A stretch of DNA of 64,000 bases from Roseburia intestinalis L1-82 (GCF_900537995.1 NZ_LR027880.1:1992001-2056000); one strand, 5' to 3'; counted from the first letter of the stretch, positions 40,751 to 50,912 are shown. The notes: generated by a model not told the origin, from the letters alone. Made by a program: numbers and translations.

Positions 40751-42367
40751 ATGAGAGAGAGAGGAAGAAAGAACAGAACCAGTGCCACAATGCTGGCAGG
40801 ATGGAAAAAAGCAGTCGTACTGATGCTGGCACTTATCATGTGCATCAGCAGCATCGTAGTACCACAGCCGGAGGAAGTATCGGCAAAGCAGGCAACATAC
40901 ATTGATTACTTTGGAGAGGATCAGCCAAAGAATCAGATCGTGTTTGCAACATCGGATGATGCCAAATGGCATAAAACGCAGGAACATTGTTGCAATATTT
41001 CTACATACAGACATTATCACTGCATGAAAAAGAAAACTGTTTATGCAGGAGAGAAGTTCACGATTGTTCCGGTTGCCATGTTTAAAAATGGAGTGGTGGT
41101 AGGATCAAAAAACAGTAAAGACGGTATCAAATCCGGTGAACTGAAATACAAATCCTCGAACACCAGCATTGCAACAGTAAATGCAAAGGGTGTTGTGACA
41201 GTAAAGAAAAAAGGAAAATGTAAGATCACTGTGACATCCATCTATGATTCCAAGGTAAAAGGAACATTGAGTCTGACTGTAAGCAAAGGAAAGCAGAAAG
41301 CAAAGATCACTTTAAAAGAGAAAAAAGCATCCATTGTTGTCGGAAAGACAACCACTGTCAAAGTAAAATCCTTTAAAGGGATCAGCAATAAGAACATTGC
41401 CTTTTCTTCCAGTGACAAAAAAGTTGCAACGGTATCATCCAAAGGAAAAGTAACCGGCAAGAAAGCAGGAAAGGCAACGATCACTGTAACTTCCCTAATC
41501 AACAAGAAAGTAAAAGCTGTGTTTAAGGTAACCGTAAAAACGGCGGATATGATTGATACGGACTATTCCGAAAAAGGAAAAGGTAAGATCGTACTTGCAG
41601 AAAACAGTGTAACTTTATATCCGGAAAAATCTTTCCATAAGATTTATGATCATTGTGGAGATGCAGAGACTCTTGAATATTATACAGAAGATTATAGTAG
41701 TCAGGATCATTTTATTGGAAAACAGCTTTTAGTGCAGAAAGAGAAATACGGACAGGCACAGATCAAAGTAAAACGGATCACTGGTGTAAAGAACAGTGCT
41801 GTTTCCTATAAGTCCAGCAACACAAGTGTTGCAGCTGTTTCTTCCACCGGTTTTGTGACACCGAAAAAGGTGGGAACTGCAACGATTACAGTTACGTCAA
41901 AAGCCAATAAGAAAGTCCAGGCGAAATACAAGGTAACGGTTAAGAAAAACGACATGGTGCTGGCAGTTGGATTTGATATGTACGATAATATCAAGTACTA
42001 TGTGAAGAAAAATGATGATGGTACGATTGAATATAGATTAAGAGGAGTAGCAACTGAATTTTTCGCGGCAGATAAAAAAGTGGCAACTTCATGTGATTAT
42101 GCGGATGCTATTGCAAGCAATAATAAGATTATTATGTCTAGTAGCAATGAAAATATCTTAAGAGTAAAGGATGAATCCTATCTTCAAGCTATAGGAAAAG
42201 GATCAGCTATTATTACCTTAAAAACAGCTGATGGACGTTGGAGTTATTCATGGAAGGTAACTGTTAGTGACAAGACAACATCATTTGCTGAATATAGGAC
42301 AGGATGTACTACAGGAGCTGATAGAGATAAAAATGCAGAAAAGGATGGTTTTGTAACAAAACTTTAA
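40751..42367 (+). CDS. Secreted bacterial Ig-like (BIG2) protein
   Basis: A 538-residue secreted protein. A long basic N terminus leads into a signal helix (residues about 19-37) and cleavage near VSAKQ. A segment rich in Cys and His (HCCNISTYRHYHC, about residues 79-91) precedes at least three BIG2 domains, each with the pattern YKSSNTSIATVNAKGVVTVKKKGKCKITVTS (in part), at about 130-180, 190-262 and 340-398, and a fourth diverged one near 440-510. No LPXTG or other anchor. BIG2 domains serve as adhesive or spacer modules. Function of this protein is unknown. The spacer 40603-40750 shows no further gene. Confidence 0.8.
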   Translation: MRERGRKNRTSATMLAGWKKAVVLMLALIMCISSIVVPQPEEVSAKQATYIDYFGEDQPKNQIVFATSDDAKWHKTQEHCCNISTYRHYHCMKKKTVYAGEKFTIVPVAMFKNGVVVGSKNSKDGIKSGELKYKSSNTSIATVNAKGVVTVKKKGKCKITVTSIYDSKVKGTLSLTVSKGKQKAKITLKEKKASIVVGKTTTVKVKSFKGISNKNIAFSSSDKKVATVSSKGKVTGKKAGKATITVTSLINKKVKAVFKVTVKTADMIDTDYSEKGKGKIVLAENSVTLYPEKSFHKIYDHCGDAETLEYYTEDYSSQDHFIGKQLLVQKEKYGQAQIKVKRITGVKNSAVSYKSSNTSVAAVSSTGFVTPKKVGTATITVTSKANKKVQAKYKVTVKKNDMVLAVGFDMYDNIKYYVKKNDDGTIEYRLRGVATEFFAADKKVATSCDYADAIASNNKIIMSSSNENILRVKDESYLQAIGKGSAIITLKTADGRWSYSWKVTVSDKTTSFAEYRTGCTTGADRDKNAEKDGFVTKL

Positions 42368-42425
42368 ACAGCAAGGAAAATTTAATAAAGTAGATGGCAG
42401 TCTATTATAGGCTGCCACAGAAAAG

Positions 42426-42467
42426 TGAACTGCTTGGCATCTGATTACCTTGCAGTTCATTTTTTAT
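42426..42467 (+). terminator. Intrinsic terminator after the BIG2 gene
   Basis: TGAACTGC (42426-42433) pairs with GCAGTTCA (42452-42459) followed by TTTTTTATT. Confidence 0.75.
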
Positions 42468-42530
42468 TATTACGGTATTTTCAAAATGAAAATATAAATT
42501 ACACATGACAAAAAAGTCGAAAGGAGATTT

Positions 42531-45500
42531 ATGAGAAACAGGATAACACAATTAAGCAGATTTTTACTGCTCTGTGCAGTAATGTTTTTGTTCACCATGA
42601 TCCCACAGAGTGTGAAAGCGATCACGGTAGAAGAAGCAGGAGAAGCCTATATGACGGATTCACAGGCGGGGGCAGGACAACCGCTGTATGGACGGTTGAA
42701 TATCAACTATACTGGAAATACGAACTATGATACATGGGCTTACGATATTGTTACAAACTATAACACCTATGACAGTGAAAAAGACCAGTATAAAGCCGCT
42801 GAAACGGTATTGAAAAAAGCAGATAACTCCGTGATTGGAAAGAAGATCAAAAATAACAGATCTGCAAAGCTTACAAAATCGTCAGGTGGGGATGGAACAG
42901 TACGGGCTGCATATTTGGTATGGCAGGCAAGAACAAGTGTAGACAGATCGACGACAGATGCAGCTGCTTTGGCAAAATCAGAAATCGCCTTTGTACTGCC
43001 GGATGGATCGGCAAAACTGATAAAGGCACAGTATGCAACTTATGATAACCGGTCGATCGATTATATAGATCAAAAAAAGGAAAATGGAGTAAATAAACAG
43101 TACACTTTTGTCAATATGTATGCAGATGTAACAGACATCATTAATAAAAGCAGCAAGATCTATGGAACGTATTCCGTATTCAACATTCCGTATTATGAAC
43201 ATATCGGTGGCGGTGAGGGCGCCGGAGGATGGCAGCTGATCGTTGTGGAAAACTGTGATATAACGGTTCCGATGAGAGCAGTACGTCTTAGAATGTCTGC
43301 GGATTTTAATATTGATGATGTTTCAAAACACGATGGAGAATGGGTAGAGAAAGATATCAAGACCGGAATGGTCACAAAAGTGAAGTCAAAGGCATATAAG
43401 GCGAATGATAAAGAGCCGTTAACTGGACAATATCTGACGATTTTTGTGTATAGTGGGAACACGGCAGTTAATCTGACAAAACTGAATCTGTATGCACAGA
43501 AAGAAACTGAAAAGTTTAATAAAAACAAACGGATTTTCGGACTGTCAAAGGAAGTGAGTCCATATTTATCGATTAATGGAGAGGCACTGTACGATGAAGT
43601 AACGACGACAAGGGGAGATTTGGTTGATTTTACAATTCCCAAAGAGAGTACACAGCCTGCCTATGCAAATGATAAATACACGCTGCAGGCCAATACAGGG
43701 GATGAAACGCACTGGGTTACCATGTTTGTGACGGGTATTGCGGTAGATATTTCGGATAACTTTGCAGAAGGAGCTCAGGTTACGACAGTAAAAAGCCCGA
43801 CAACAGTTACTGTTTCACAGAAGATTACCAATAAGACGCTGCAGTCTAAGACGGGATATTACAATGGAAAACTGGTTGTTACATTAGACGAAGCATTAAC
43901 TCCGACGAATACAAAACCAAAACTCACGGTTTATAATAAGGAGGCTGATAAAACAACCACAATTACAGGCGTTTGGAATGCAAAAGAGCATACCGTAACG
44001 TTTTCAGTAGATACGCAAGGTGAAACAGCTATTGGAAAAAGTAAATTTGTAAATCCAAGCAAAGGAAGTTATATTAGTTACAGCATCGACTGTACATATG
44101 AAAAAAATTCCGGAAAAGAGGAATTTAAGAATGGATCTAAACTGTCCGGAGATCTAAGATCGCAAAATGTTGCAACAGGTACTACCATTGATGACATATT
44201 ATCGGAAGAATCGACAGGAATTCCAATTTATGTACTCACTGTCAAAATCGACAAAACTGCTACAAACAAAGCGGTAACGGATGTATATATAAAAGCAAGC
44301 GGTAAGGCTGCTAAGGCAGTTGAAAATATAAAAGCGGCTGCACCAGATGCAGGAGGTACAGTAAACAGTAGCAGCACGGTATCCGGTGATTATTATATGG
44401 CATCGTATGAGGTGTCGTGCGGTGCAACAATTATTACAACACCAGCTTTCAACACCGGTTATCAGTTCAGCAAATGGACGGATCTCAATGAAAAGACCAA
44501 CGAATCCAAAGACCGCAAGGTAACATCGGACATGGTAAATGATAAGACCTATGCCTATGAGAGAAGCATGCCGGCCTGTAACCTGACGCTGACACTTACC
44601 GGCATCGGGGAGCCATACGAAGTCCGTTATTACATAAACACACCAAGGGCATTGACGAGTACGGATGTATGGAAAGTCGGTAATACATTTACGCTGATCG
44701 GAAACAGTGCTACAGAGACAGCGACAAAGAGTTATACCGGAACACAGATCAGCAGTATCTGTAAAAATAACACACCGTATATCTATAAAACATACCGTTA
44801 CGGCACCTATTATAATGCTGCATTGTCAAGCAGTATCACGATCAATGGTTACCGTAAAGTGATCAGTGGAACCCATACGAAAGCCGGATGGTGGACTGCA
44901 GCAAGCGGTGGAACCTATGTAAATGTGGACGGAGCAGCATCCGGAGATAATCAGGGCAAGATCTGTGCCAGTGACTGGCGGGGCTATGCAAAGAGTGGTA
45001 CTTTATCCAACGGAACCAAAGGAAAGATCATTTCCCTGTATGCACACTGGGAACTGGATCAGGCAGAATATACCGTCCGCCACTGGAAACAGAAAGCAGA
45101 TGGTATTGCATCAACCCATGACGATAAAAACTATGAACTTGCCGAAACAGAGACGAAAAAAGCACAGATCGGAAGCAAGGTTACTCCTGCAGTAAAGACA
45201 TACACCGGTTTTGACAGCCCGAAAACACAGACGAAAGAGGTAACTGCAGATGGAAAGATGGTCATTGATTATTATTATGAAAGACATCTATATAATGTAA
45301 CATTAAATGCCGGAACCGGCATTGAAAAGACGACCGGAGGCGGATCGTACCGCTATGGACAGAGCGTCACCATCGATGCGGCAGTAAAAGAAGGCTATCA
45401 CTGGTTAAACTGGAAAGGAAATTATAAAGGCGGATCCGGTGGGGAGCAGACCGTAGATGCTAAGAAGTTTGTATTTACGATGCCGGCCGGAAATGTCACG

Positions 45501-46925
45501 ATGACAGCCAATGCAGAGGCAAATAAATATACGATCCATTTTGATCCGAACGGTGGAGCCGGACATATCAATGATATTGAAGCAACGTATGATGAAGACG
45601 TAACGCTACCGGATGTATGGAATGCAGACGGAACAGCAGCCTATGTGAAATATACACTGGATGGACAAAACGTGACAGAGGATGTTATTGCCGGAGTGAT
45701 TCCAAAGGCAATGATGGATGGATATGAAGAGGAAACGGAAGAAATCGAAGATACTGAAGATCCGGATAATGCGGAAGACCCAGAGGGTGCCGGTAATTCA
45801 GAGGATGAGGATTCCGAAAACAATGGAGATGATTCGGATGCAGGTAATTCAGATGCAGACGCACAGAATTCCATGAATGCTGTGGAAGAAGCAGGCAATG
45901 CAGAAACTGCAGACAACTCTGATGAATCAGACGATGCAGAAATGGCAGACAGTTCCGATGAAGCAGACGAGGCAGAAATGGCAGATAATTCTGATGAATC
46001 AGATGATACAGACAATCCTGATGTAACAGACGATACGGATCAGAATGAAAAAGTTGCCGTGACAAAAGAGAATAAAGATGATGCCGAAGATATTGATGCT
46101 CTCAATGACTTAGAGGAAGAAGACATCGAGGAAAATAAGAAAGCCGAGGAGCCAAAGAAAAAAGTCTACGCATCCGTATTTATGGGCTGGTCCTTAGAAG
46201 ATGGCAAAGACACCTTTATCCCACAGTGGAAAGCCGGAGATGCCGTTCGGAACCTTGTGGCAGAAGATGGTGGAGAGATCACACTTTATGCTGTCTGGGA
46301 CGACTGCCCGTGGATTCAGGCACAGGATCTCTATTATACCTTAGAGCAGGCACAGAGTGGTTTTATCACGGAAGAAGAAATCTTAAGCCATGCAACGGCA
46401 ACCGACCGGGAAGATGGAAGTCCGATTTTACCGGGAACCAATCCGGCACCGAGTGATCCGGAAGTGTTCACATCTTTCACGATCCCGGACTACCAGGCAG
46501 AAGAATTTACAAATCTGCAGCATGATTTTGCCGCATCGGAAAATCTGACTGTAGTTGACCATACAGGAAATACTTATGTGAAACAGATCATGGTGCATGT
46601 GACCGATACCACACCGAAAAAACTCACACAGATGGATCTGGCCGGAGTTACCCGTTTCATCAACAGCAAATATTATAACAAATCGTTTGAAGAAGGCGGA
46701 CTTGAAGATAATTCTATCTGGAAAGTCGATCCGGAATACAAGGCAGCACTGGAAAGCGCATTAAATAACATGGATCATGATACCCCGGCGGAAACCTATG
46801 TATTTTCAAAGGAAACGATCAAACAGATGAAACAATATGTGGAAACTCACGGAATTGGAAACAGCAAAGAACCGGATGCGTTGAATAACTTCTATAATCA
46901 GTTCCTTGCACCGAATAGGAAATAG
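42531..46925 (+). CDS. Very large secreted InlB-type repeat protein with acidic region
   Basis: A 1464-residue secreted protein. The signal peptide is at residues 1-30 (LLLCAVMFLFTMIPQSVKA). The first ~560 residues look like a large beta-rich adhesin domain (GGGEGAGGWQLIVVENC). From about 700 to 1050 come InlB B-repeat/Listeria-Bacteroides-type and MucBP-like modules (GTHTKAGWWTAASGG, YTVRHWKQ...DYYYERH, YTIHFDPNGGAGH). Residues about 1062-1200 are an extremely acidic, Ser/Asp/Glu-rich repeat (units like ADNSDESDDAEM). A final repeat-like part follows (VFMGWSLEDG). No LPXTG, SLH or membrane tail is seen, so attachment is unclear. It is probably an adhesin; host or plant-fibre binding cannot be told apart. 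Confidence 0.8.
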   Translation: MRNRITQLSRFLLLCAVMFLFTMIPQSVKAITVEEAGEAYMTDSQAGAGQPLYGRLNINYTGNTNYDTWAYDIVTNYNTYDSEKDQYKAAETVLKKADNSVIGKKIKNNRSAKLTKSSGGDGTVRAAYLVWQARTSVDRSTTDAAALAKSEIAFVLPDGSAKLIKAQYATYDNRSIDYIDQKKENGVNKQYTFVNMYADVTDIINKSSKIYGTYSVFNIPYYEHIGGGEGAGGWQLIVVENCDITVPMRAVRLRMSADFNIDDVSKHDGEWVEKDIKTGMVTKVKSKAYKANDKEPLTGQYLTIFVYSGNTAVNLTKLNLYAQKETEKFNKNKRIFGLSKEVSPYLSINGEALYDEVTTTRGDLVDFTIPKESTQPAYANDKYTLQANTGDETHWVTMFVTGIAVDISDNFAEGAQVTTVKSPTTVTVSQKITNKTLQSKTGYYNGKLVVTLDEALTPTNTKPKLTVYNKEADKTTTITGVWNAKEHTVTFSVDTQGETAIGKSKFVNPSKGSYISYSIDCTYEKNSGKEEFKNGSKLSGDLRSQNVATGTTIDDILSEESTGIPIYVLTVKIDKTATNKAVTDVYIKASGKAAKAVENIKAAAPDAGGTVNSSSTVSGDYYMASYEVSCGATIITTPAFNTGYQFSKWTDLNEKTNESKDRKVTSDMVNDKTYAYERSMPACNLTLTLTGIGEPYEVRYYINTPRALTSTDVWKVGNTFTLIGNSATETATKSYTGTQISSICKNNTPYIYKTYRYGTYYNAALSSSITINGYRKVISGTHTKAGWWTAASGGTYVNVDGAASGDNQGKICASDWRGYAKSGTLSNGTKGKIISLYAHWELDQAEYTVRHWKQKADGIASTHDDKNYELAETETKKAQIGSKVTPAVKTYTGFDSPKTQTKEVTADGKMVIDYYYERHLYNVTLNAGTGIEKTTGGGSYRYGQSVTIDAAVKEGYHWLNWKGNYKGGSGGEQTVDAKKFVFTMPAGNVTMTANAEANKYTIHFDPNGGAGHINDIEATYDEDVTLPDVWNADGTAAYVKYTLDGQNVTEDVIAGVIPKAMMDGYEEETEEIEDTEDPDNAEDPEGAGNSEDEDSENNGDDSDAGNSDADAQNSMNAVEEAGNAETADNSDESDDAEMADSSDEADEAEMADNSDESDDTDNPDVTDDTDQNEKVAVTKENKDDAEDIDALNDLEEEDIEENKKAEEPKKKVYASVFMGWSLEDGKDTFIPQWKAGDAVRNLVAEDGGEITLYAVWDDCPWIQAQDLYYTLEQAQSGFITEEEILSHATATDREDGSPILPGTNPAPSDPEVFTSFTIPDYQAEEFTNLQHDFAASENLTVVDHTGNTYVKQIMVHVTDTTPKKLTQMDLAGVTRFINSKYYNKSFEEGGLEDNSIWKVDPEYKAALESALNNMDHDTPAETYVFSKETIKQMKQYVETHGIGNSKEPDALNNFYNQFLAPNRK

Positions 46926-47025
46926 ATAATAAAACATCAATATTTCCCTTTACAAATTCTTTTGCAGAGCGTAAATTAGAGAGTGCTGGAATCATTTCCC
47001 GGCAGTAAAAATATGGAGGTTTACA

Positions 47026-48828
47026 ATGGCAAAAGAATTGTTAAAACGAAGCGAAGTAAAAGAAGAATATACATGGAATTTAAAAGATATGTATGCGTCC
47101 GACGAGGATTGGAAAAAAGATCTGGATGAGATTGACAAGATCCTGGATGAAATCGGAAAGATGGAAGGTAAAGTAGCTGCTTGTGCGCAAAATCTGTTAT
47201 TTGTATTAGAACGCGCAGCTAAGGCAGAGGAAAAACTGGATTATGATTTTAATTATGCAGAGCGTCTGTTTGATGAAGACCAGAAAAATACGGCACATCA
47301 GGCAATGTCCCAGAAAATGTATTCTATGCTGACGAAGGTGTCAAGCCAGACTGCATTTATCGTTCCGGAGATCCTTGCAATGGATGAGGCTGTTCTGGAA
47401 GGATACTATAAAGAACTTCCAGAGTTAGAACTTTACCGTAAACAGATCGAGGAAATCGAGCGTACCAAGGCACATACACTTTCTGCTGAAATGGAAAAAC
47501 TGGTAGCGATGACAGGCGATATGGCGGAGACATCCGGACAGGTATATTCCATCATCAACAACGCTGATTTTGTATTCCCGGAGATCAAAGATGAAGAGGG
47601 AGATACCGTAAGACTGTCCCATGGTAATTTCGTTCCGTTTGAGGAGTCGGCAGACCGCCGTGTGCGCAAGGATGCATTTGAGGGATTTTATGGTGTGTAC
47701 AAACAGTATGCAAACACACTTGCTGCATTATATAATGGTCAGGTAAAACAGCAGGTTTTCTATGCAAATGCGAGACACTATCATTCAACACTGGAAGCCG
47801 CAGTGGATGCTAACAATGTTTCTCCGACTGTTTATCATAATCTGATCGATACGATCAATAAGAATATGGATAAAATGCACCGTTATGTACGTCTTCGCAA
47901 AAAATGCCTTGGCGTGGACGAACTGCATATGTACGACGTTTACACACCAATGATCGCAGATGCCGCAAAGAAGATTTCTTTTGAAGAAGCGAAAGAAACC
48001 GTGTTAAAGGCATTAGCACCACTTGGGGAAGAATATGTCGCAAAGGTAAAAGAGGGATTTGAAAGCCGCTGGATCGATGTTTATGAGAACGAGGGAAAGA
48101 GAAGCGGAGCTTATTCTGCAGGGGCTTATGGTTCACATCCATATGTGCTGTTAAATCATAATGATACCCTTGATAATATGTTTACGCTGGCACATGAAAT
48201 GGGACATGCGATGCATTCCTATTATTCAAATTCCAGTCAGCCATACATTTACTCCCAGTATAAGATCTTTGTTGCAGAGGTGGCATCTACCTGTAACGAA
48301 GTGCTTTTAATGGAGTATTTGCTGAAAAATACAACTGATAAAAAGGAGCGTGCATATCTGCTCAACCATTATCTTGACAGCTTTAAGGGAACTGTTTACC
48401 GTCAGACTATGTTTGCTGAATATGAAATGTTAAGCAATAAGATGGTGGAAGAGGGAGAGAGCCTGACCGCTGAGACGTTAAATAAATTATATTATGACTT
48501 AAACTGCAAATATTTTGGACCGGATATGGTATCAGATTCTGAGATTGCCTACGAATGGGCAAGAATCCCTCATTTTTACTATAATTTCTATGTATATCAG
48601 TATGCAACGGGATTTTCTTCGGCAGTTGCACTGGCACATGGAATCTTAAAAGAGGGAGCACCTGCGGTAGAACGTTATAAGAAGTTTTTATCCGGTGGCT
48701 GTTCTGCCTCTCCGGTTGAGCTGCTTAAGATCGCCGGTGTCAACCTTGAAACACCAAAGCCAATCCAGGAGGCACTGGATGTATTTGGGGAAGTGCTTGA
48801 TGAAATCGAGGCATTGCTTGCCGAATAA
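47026..48828 (+). CDS. pepF: Oligoendopeptidase F
   Basis: A 600-residue M3-family zinc peptidase that cuts short peptides in the cytoplasm. The HExxH motif is in LAHEMGHAMHSYYS near residue 388, with the third ligand Glu in EVASTCNEVLLMEYLL about 25 residues later. The N terminus (KRSEVKEEYTWNLKDMY) and total length are typical of PepF. GGAGG precedes the ATG. A terminator-free 100-base spacer separates it from the upstream adhesin gene. Confidence 0.96.
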   Translation: MAKELLKRSEVKEEYTWNLKDMYASDEDWKKDLDEIDKILDEIGKMEGKVAACAQNLLFVLERAAKAEEKLDYDFNYAERLFDEDQKNTAHQAMSQKMYSMLTKVSSQTAFIVPEILAMDEAVLEGYYKELPELELYRKQIEEIERTKAHTLSAEMEKLVAMTGDMAETSGQVYSIINNADFVFPEIKDEEGDTVRLSHGNFVPFEESADRRVRKDAFEGFYGVYKQYANTLAALYNGQVKQQVFYANARHYHSTLEAAVDANNVSPTVYHNLIDTINKNMDKMHRYVRLRKKCLGVDELHMYDVYTPMIADAAKKISFEEAKETVLKALAPLGEEYVAKVKEGFESRWIDVYENEGKRSGAYSAGAYGSHPYVLLNHNDTLDNMFTLAHEMGHAMHSYYSNSSQPYIYSQYKIFVAEVASTCNEVLLMEYLLKNTTDKKERAYLLNHYLDSFKGTVYRQTMFAEYEMLSNKMVEEGESLTAETLNKLYYDLNCKYFGPDMVSDSEIAYEWARIPHFYYNFYVYQYATGFSSAVALAHGILKEGAPAVERYKKFLSGGCSASPVELLKIAGVNLETPKPIQEALDVFGEVLDEIEALLAE

Positions 48829-48893
48829 TGAATAACCGGTGGAAAATTGTGGAATACTATATCTATACAAGAACAAAACAGGAGGATTTTGTT

Positions 48894-49127
48894 TTGAAAC
48901 AGGTAGAAGTATTGATCGATGCACCGGAAAAAGCAAAGAAGCTGTGTCATATCTTAAGTGGCCATAAAGGAGCGTTTGACCTTGCAAAAGGCAGATATAC
49001 CGTAGATGGAAAATCAATCATTGGAATCTGTACGATGGATCTGTCAAAACCTCTGACACTGACCATACATGAGGAAGATGATACTGTGATGGAGGAAATC
49101 CGTGAATTTGTGGTAAAAGGAAGATAA
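48894..49127 (+). CDS. HPr-like protein lacking the phosphorylatable His (Crh-like)
   Basis: A 77-residue protein with the HPr fold: strand-helix layout with DGKSIIGICTMDLSKPLTLTIHEED matching the HPr KSIMGVM block and its regulatory Ser46. At the place of His15 (LxARPA in HPr) it reads LIDAPEKAKK, with no His. This is the pattern of Crh, which works only in catabolite regulation through Ser phosphorylation; whether this protein does so is not known. The start is TTG 48894 with AGGAGG eight bases ahead, rather than the ATG at 48828 inside pepF's stop. Confidence 0.75.
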   Translation: MKQVEVLIDAPEKAKKLCHILSGHKGAFDLAKGRYTVDGKSIIGICTMDLSKPLTLTIHEEDDTVMEEIREFVVKGR

Positions 49128-49166
49128 CACATTTACCGGAAAACACGGGGCTGTAAATAACCGAAT

Positions 49167-49211
49167 AAAAAGACAGTAACAATCGAAAGTAAGTTGTTAC
49201 TGTCTTTTTTT
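49167..49211. terminator. Bidirectional terminator
   Basis: A 16-bp stem (49167-49182 with 49194-49209) with A- and T-runs on each side, between the HPr-like gene and the convergent gene at 49238. Confidence 0.85.
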
Positions 49212-49237
49212 GCTTTGTGTGAGTGGCAGTTTTTCTG

Positions 49238-49672
49238 TTAAAGATAACATCGTATTTCTTTGGCAAGATTTTCCTCAAGATGGATCAGTTCTTTGCAAAA
49301 TCCCTGGGCCTGTTTGTCCGCGGCCGCATACTGATTATAATAGCGGCAGAGTGATTTGACACCCATATTGCAGCCTTCGGTCAAAAGATCAGCACACACA
49401 GCATCACTTTCCTCAACTGCTAACTTGGCATTTGTTTTCAGCCAGGACATTCCTTTTGCAAGCGCATTTGGTTCTTTTGCCGGATCATCGCATTTTTCTA
49501 ACTGTGCATGGATCTCATTTCCGAGACGCGCATGTTTTTCTTTAGATGCCAGGATGATATTTTTAAAATCTGCATCTGAAATTTTATCACAGATCTCATC
49601 CATGGAATAAACTGCCATTTTTGTGCCGGCATTACATTCCCGCAATAATTTTACAGTATCTCCGTTTAACAT
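49238..49672 (-). CDS. Conserved helical protein, ferritin-like layout, 144 residues
   Basis: A soluble all-helical protein beginning MLNGDTVKLLRECNAGTKMAV. Four long amphipathic helices with regularly spaced Glu and His (EKHARLGNEIH, HLEENLAKEI) suggest a four-helix ferritin-like bundle (DUF2383-like). Similar proteins are common in Lachnospiraceae without known function; iron or stress roles are only a guess. Start 49672 is set by GAGGGA six bases ahead; the frame opens at 49732. It is a single gene, divergent from the nad operon. Confidence 0.7.
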   Translation of the reverse strand: MLNGDTVKLLRECNAGTKMAVYSMDEICDKISDADFKNIILASKEKHARLGNEIHAQLEKCDDPAKEPNALAKGMSWLKTNAKLAVEESDAVCADLLTEGCNMGVKSLCRYYNQYAAADKQAQGFCKELIHLEENLAKEIRCYL

Positions 49673-49844
49673 ATAGAATCCCTCTTTTTCATGATTTTTA
49701 TATTCGCAATAGATAGAATGCGGAACATGCATTCTGTTGTTTAATATGTCTTGAAACAGAATGAATTATGTATTGTTTCAGAAGTACAAAACATTTCTTT
49801 GAAAAATAAAAGCAGAAAACTTTACATGATTTTAAACATGTGTC

Positions 49845-49873
49845 TTGTCATATGTAATGATAAGTGGTATACT
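49845..49873 (+). promoter_or_regulatory. Promoter of the nadABC-niaR operon
   Basis: TTGTCA (49845-49850), 17-base spacer, TATACT (49868-49873). Close to consensus and about 65 bases before nadA. The TGTCTTGTCA sequence overlapping the -35 box could be part of a NiaR site, but I cannot confirm a match. Confidence 0.65.
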
Positions 49874-49939
49874 ACGAAAAGTTTCATTAAAAATCTGAAA
49901 TGAATGGGCAAAAAATTTGAGAGAGAGTTAAGAGGGCGT

Positions 49940-50848
49940 ATGATAAGTTTGGAAGAATTAGAAGAGTGGAAAAAGAAAAGAGATGCCGTGATCCTGGCAC
50001 ATTATTATGTAAGACCGGAAGTCCAGGCACTTGCCGATTACATCGGAGATTCTTATTTCCTGAGTAAAAAGGCAACAGAGCTTGCAAATAAGACGATCGT
50101 ACTCTGTGGCGTGACATTTATGGGCGAGAGTGCAAAATTGTTAAATCCGGATAAAACAGTACTGATGCCGGATCTTGCTGCGGACTGCCCGATGGCACAT
50201 ATGGTAACAAAAGAAACCGTACAGGCCGCGAGAGACCAGTACGATGACCTTGCGGTCGTGTGTTATATCAACTCGACACAGGAGATCAAATCGTGGTCGG
50301 ATGTCTGTGTAACTTCTGCAAATGCGGTAAAGATTGTAAAAAATCTGCCGAATAAACATATTTTATTTATCCCGGACCGGAATCTGGCACATTTTGTCGC
50401 CGCAGCGGTGCCGGAAAAAGAATTCATTTACAATGAAGGATTTTGTATTGTACATGAATTTATGCAGGTAGAGGAATTGCTTGATTTAAAGGCAGAGCAT
50501 CCGGATGCAAAAGTACTGGTTCACCCGGAATGCAATCATAAAATTATTGAAATCGCAGATTTTATCGGATCGACAAGCGGAATTATCAATTTTGCCGGGG
50601 AGAGCAGCGACAAAGAATTTATCATTGGCACGGAGTGCGGTGTTCTTACAAAATTAAAAGAGCGCAGACCGGATGCAGAGTTTTATTTCCCGGAAACAAC
50701 ACCGACCTGTGTGAATATGAAAAAAATCACGCCGGAAAAAGTGCTTCATGTGTTAAAAACAGGGGAAAATGAGATCCATGCAAGACCGGAAACGGAAGGC
50801 GCTGCAAAAAATGCGCTGGCAAGAATGTTAGAACTTGCCGGAAAATAA
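49940..50848 (+). CDS. nadA: Quinolinate synthase NadA
   Basis: NadA condenses iminoaspartate with dihydroxyacetone phosphate to quinolinate, using a [4Fe-4S] cluster. The 302-residue protein shows AHYYVRPEVQALADYIGDSY, CGVTFMGESAKLL (first cluster Cys), VHPECN (second) and TPTCVNMKKIT (third). ATG 49940 is chosen over the ATG at 49904 because it begins with the usual family start and has AAGAGG close by, though the spacing of about four bases is short. First gene of the de novo NAD operon. Confidence 0.95.
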   Translation: MISLEELEEWKKKRDAVILAHYYVRPEVQALADYIGDSYFLSKKATELANKTIVLCGVTFMGESAKLLNPDKTVLMPDLAADCPMAHMVTKETVQAARDQYDDLAVVCYINSTQEIKSWSDVCVTSANAVKIVKNLPNKHILFIPDRNLAHFVAAAVPEKEFIYNEGFCIVHEFMQVEELLDLKAEHPDAKVLVHPECNHKIIEIADFIGSTSGIINFAGESSDKEFIIGTECGVLTKLKERRPDAEFYFPETTPTCVNMKKITPEKVLHVLKTGENEIHARPETEGAAKNALARMLELAGK

Positions 50849-50912
50849 AAGCAACATGTGTTAAAACGGAATTCGAAACATTTCCGATGGCGGCACAGAA
50901 ATGAGGTCAAAT

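Noticed and set aside
41100..42000. Repeated segments in the BIG2 gene considered as a CRISPR-like or tandem DNA array
   Set aside because: The repeats are long, diverged and in frame; they are Ig-like protein domains.
45641..46065. Long minus-strand frames across the acidic region of the 1464-residue protein
   Set aside because: They are the antisense of a Ser/Asp/Glu repeat and give low-complexity Ser- or His/Leu-rich products; no ribosome site.
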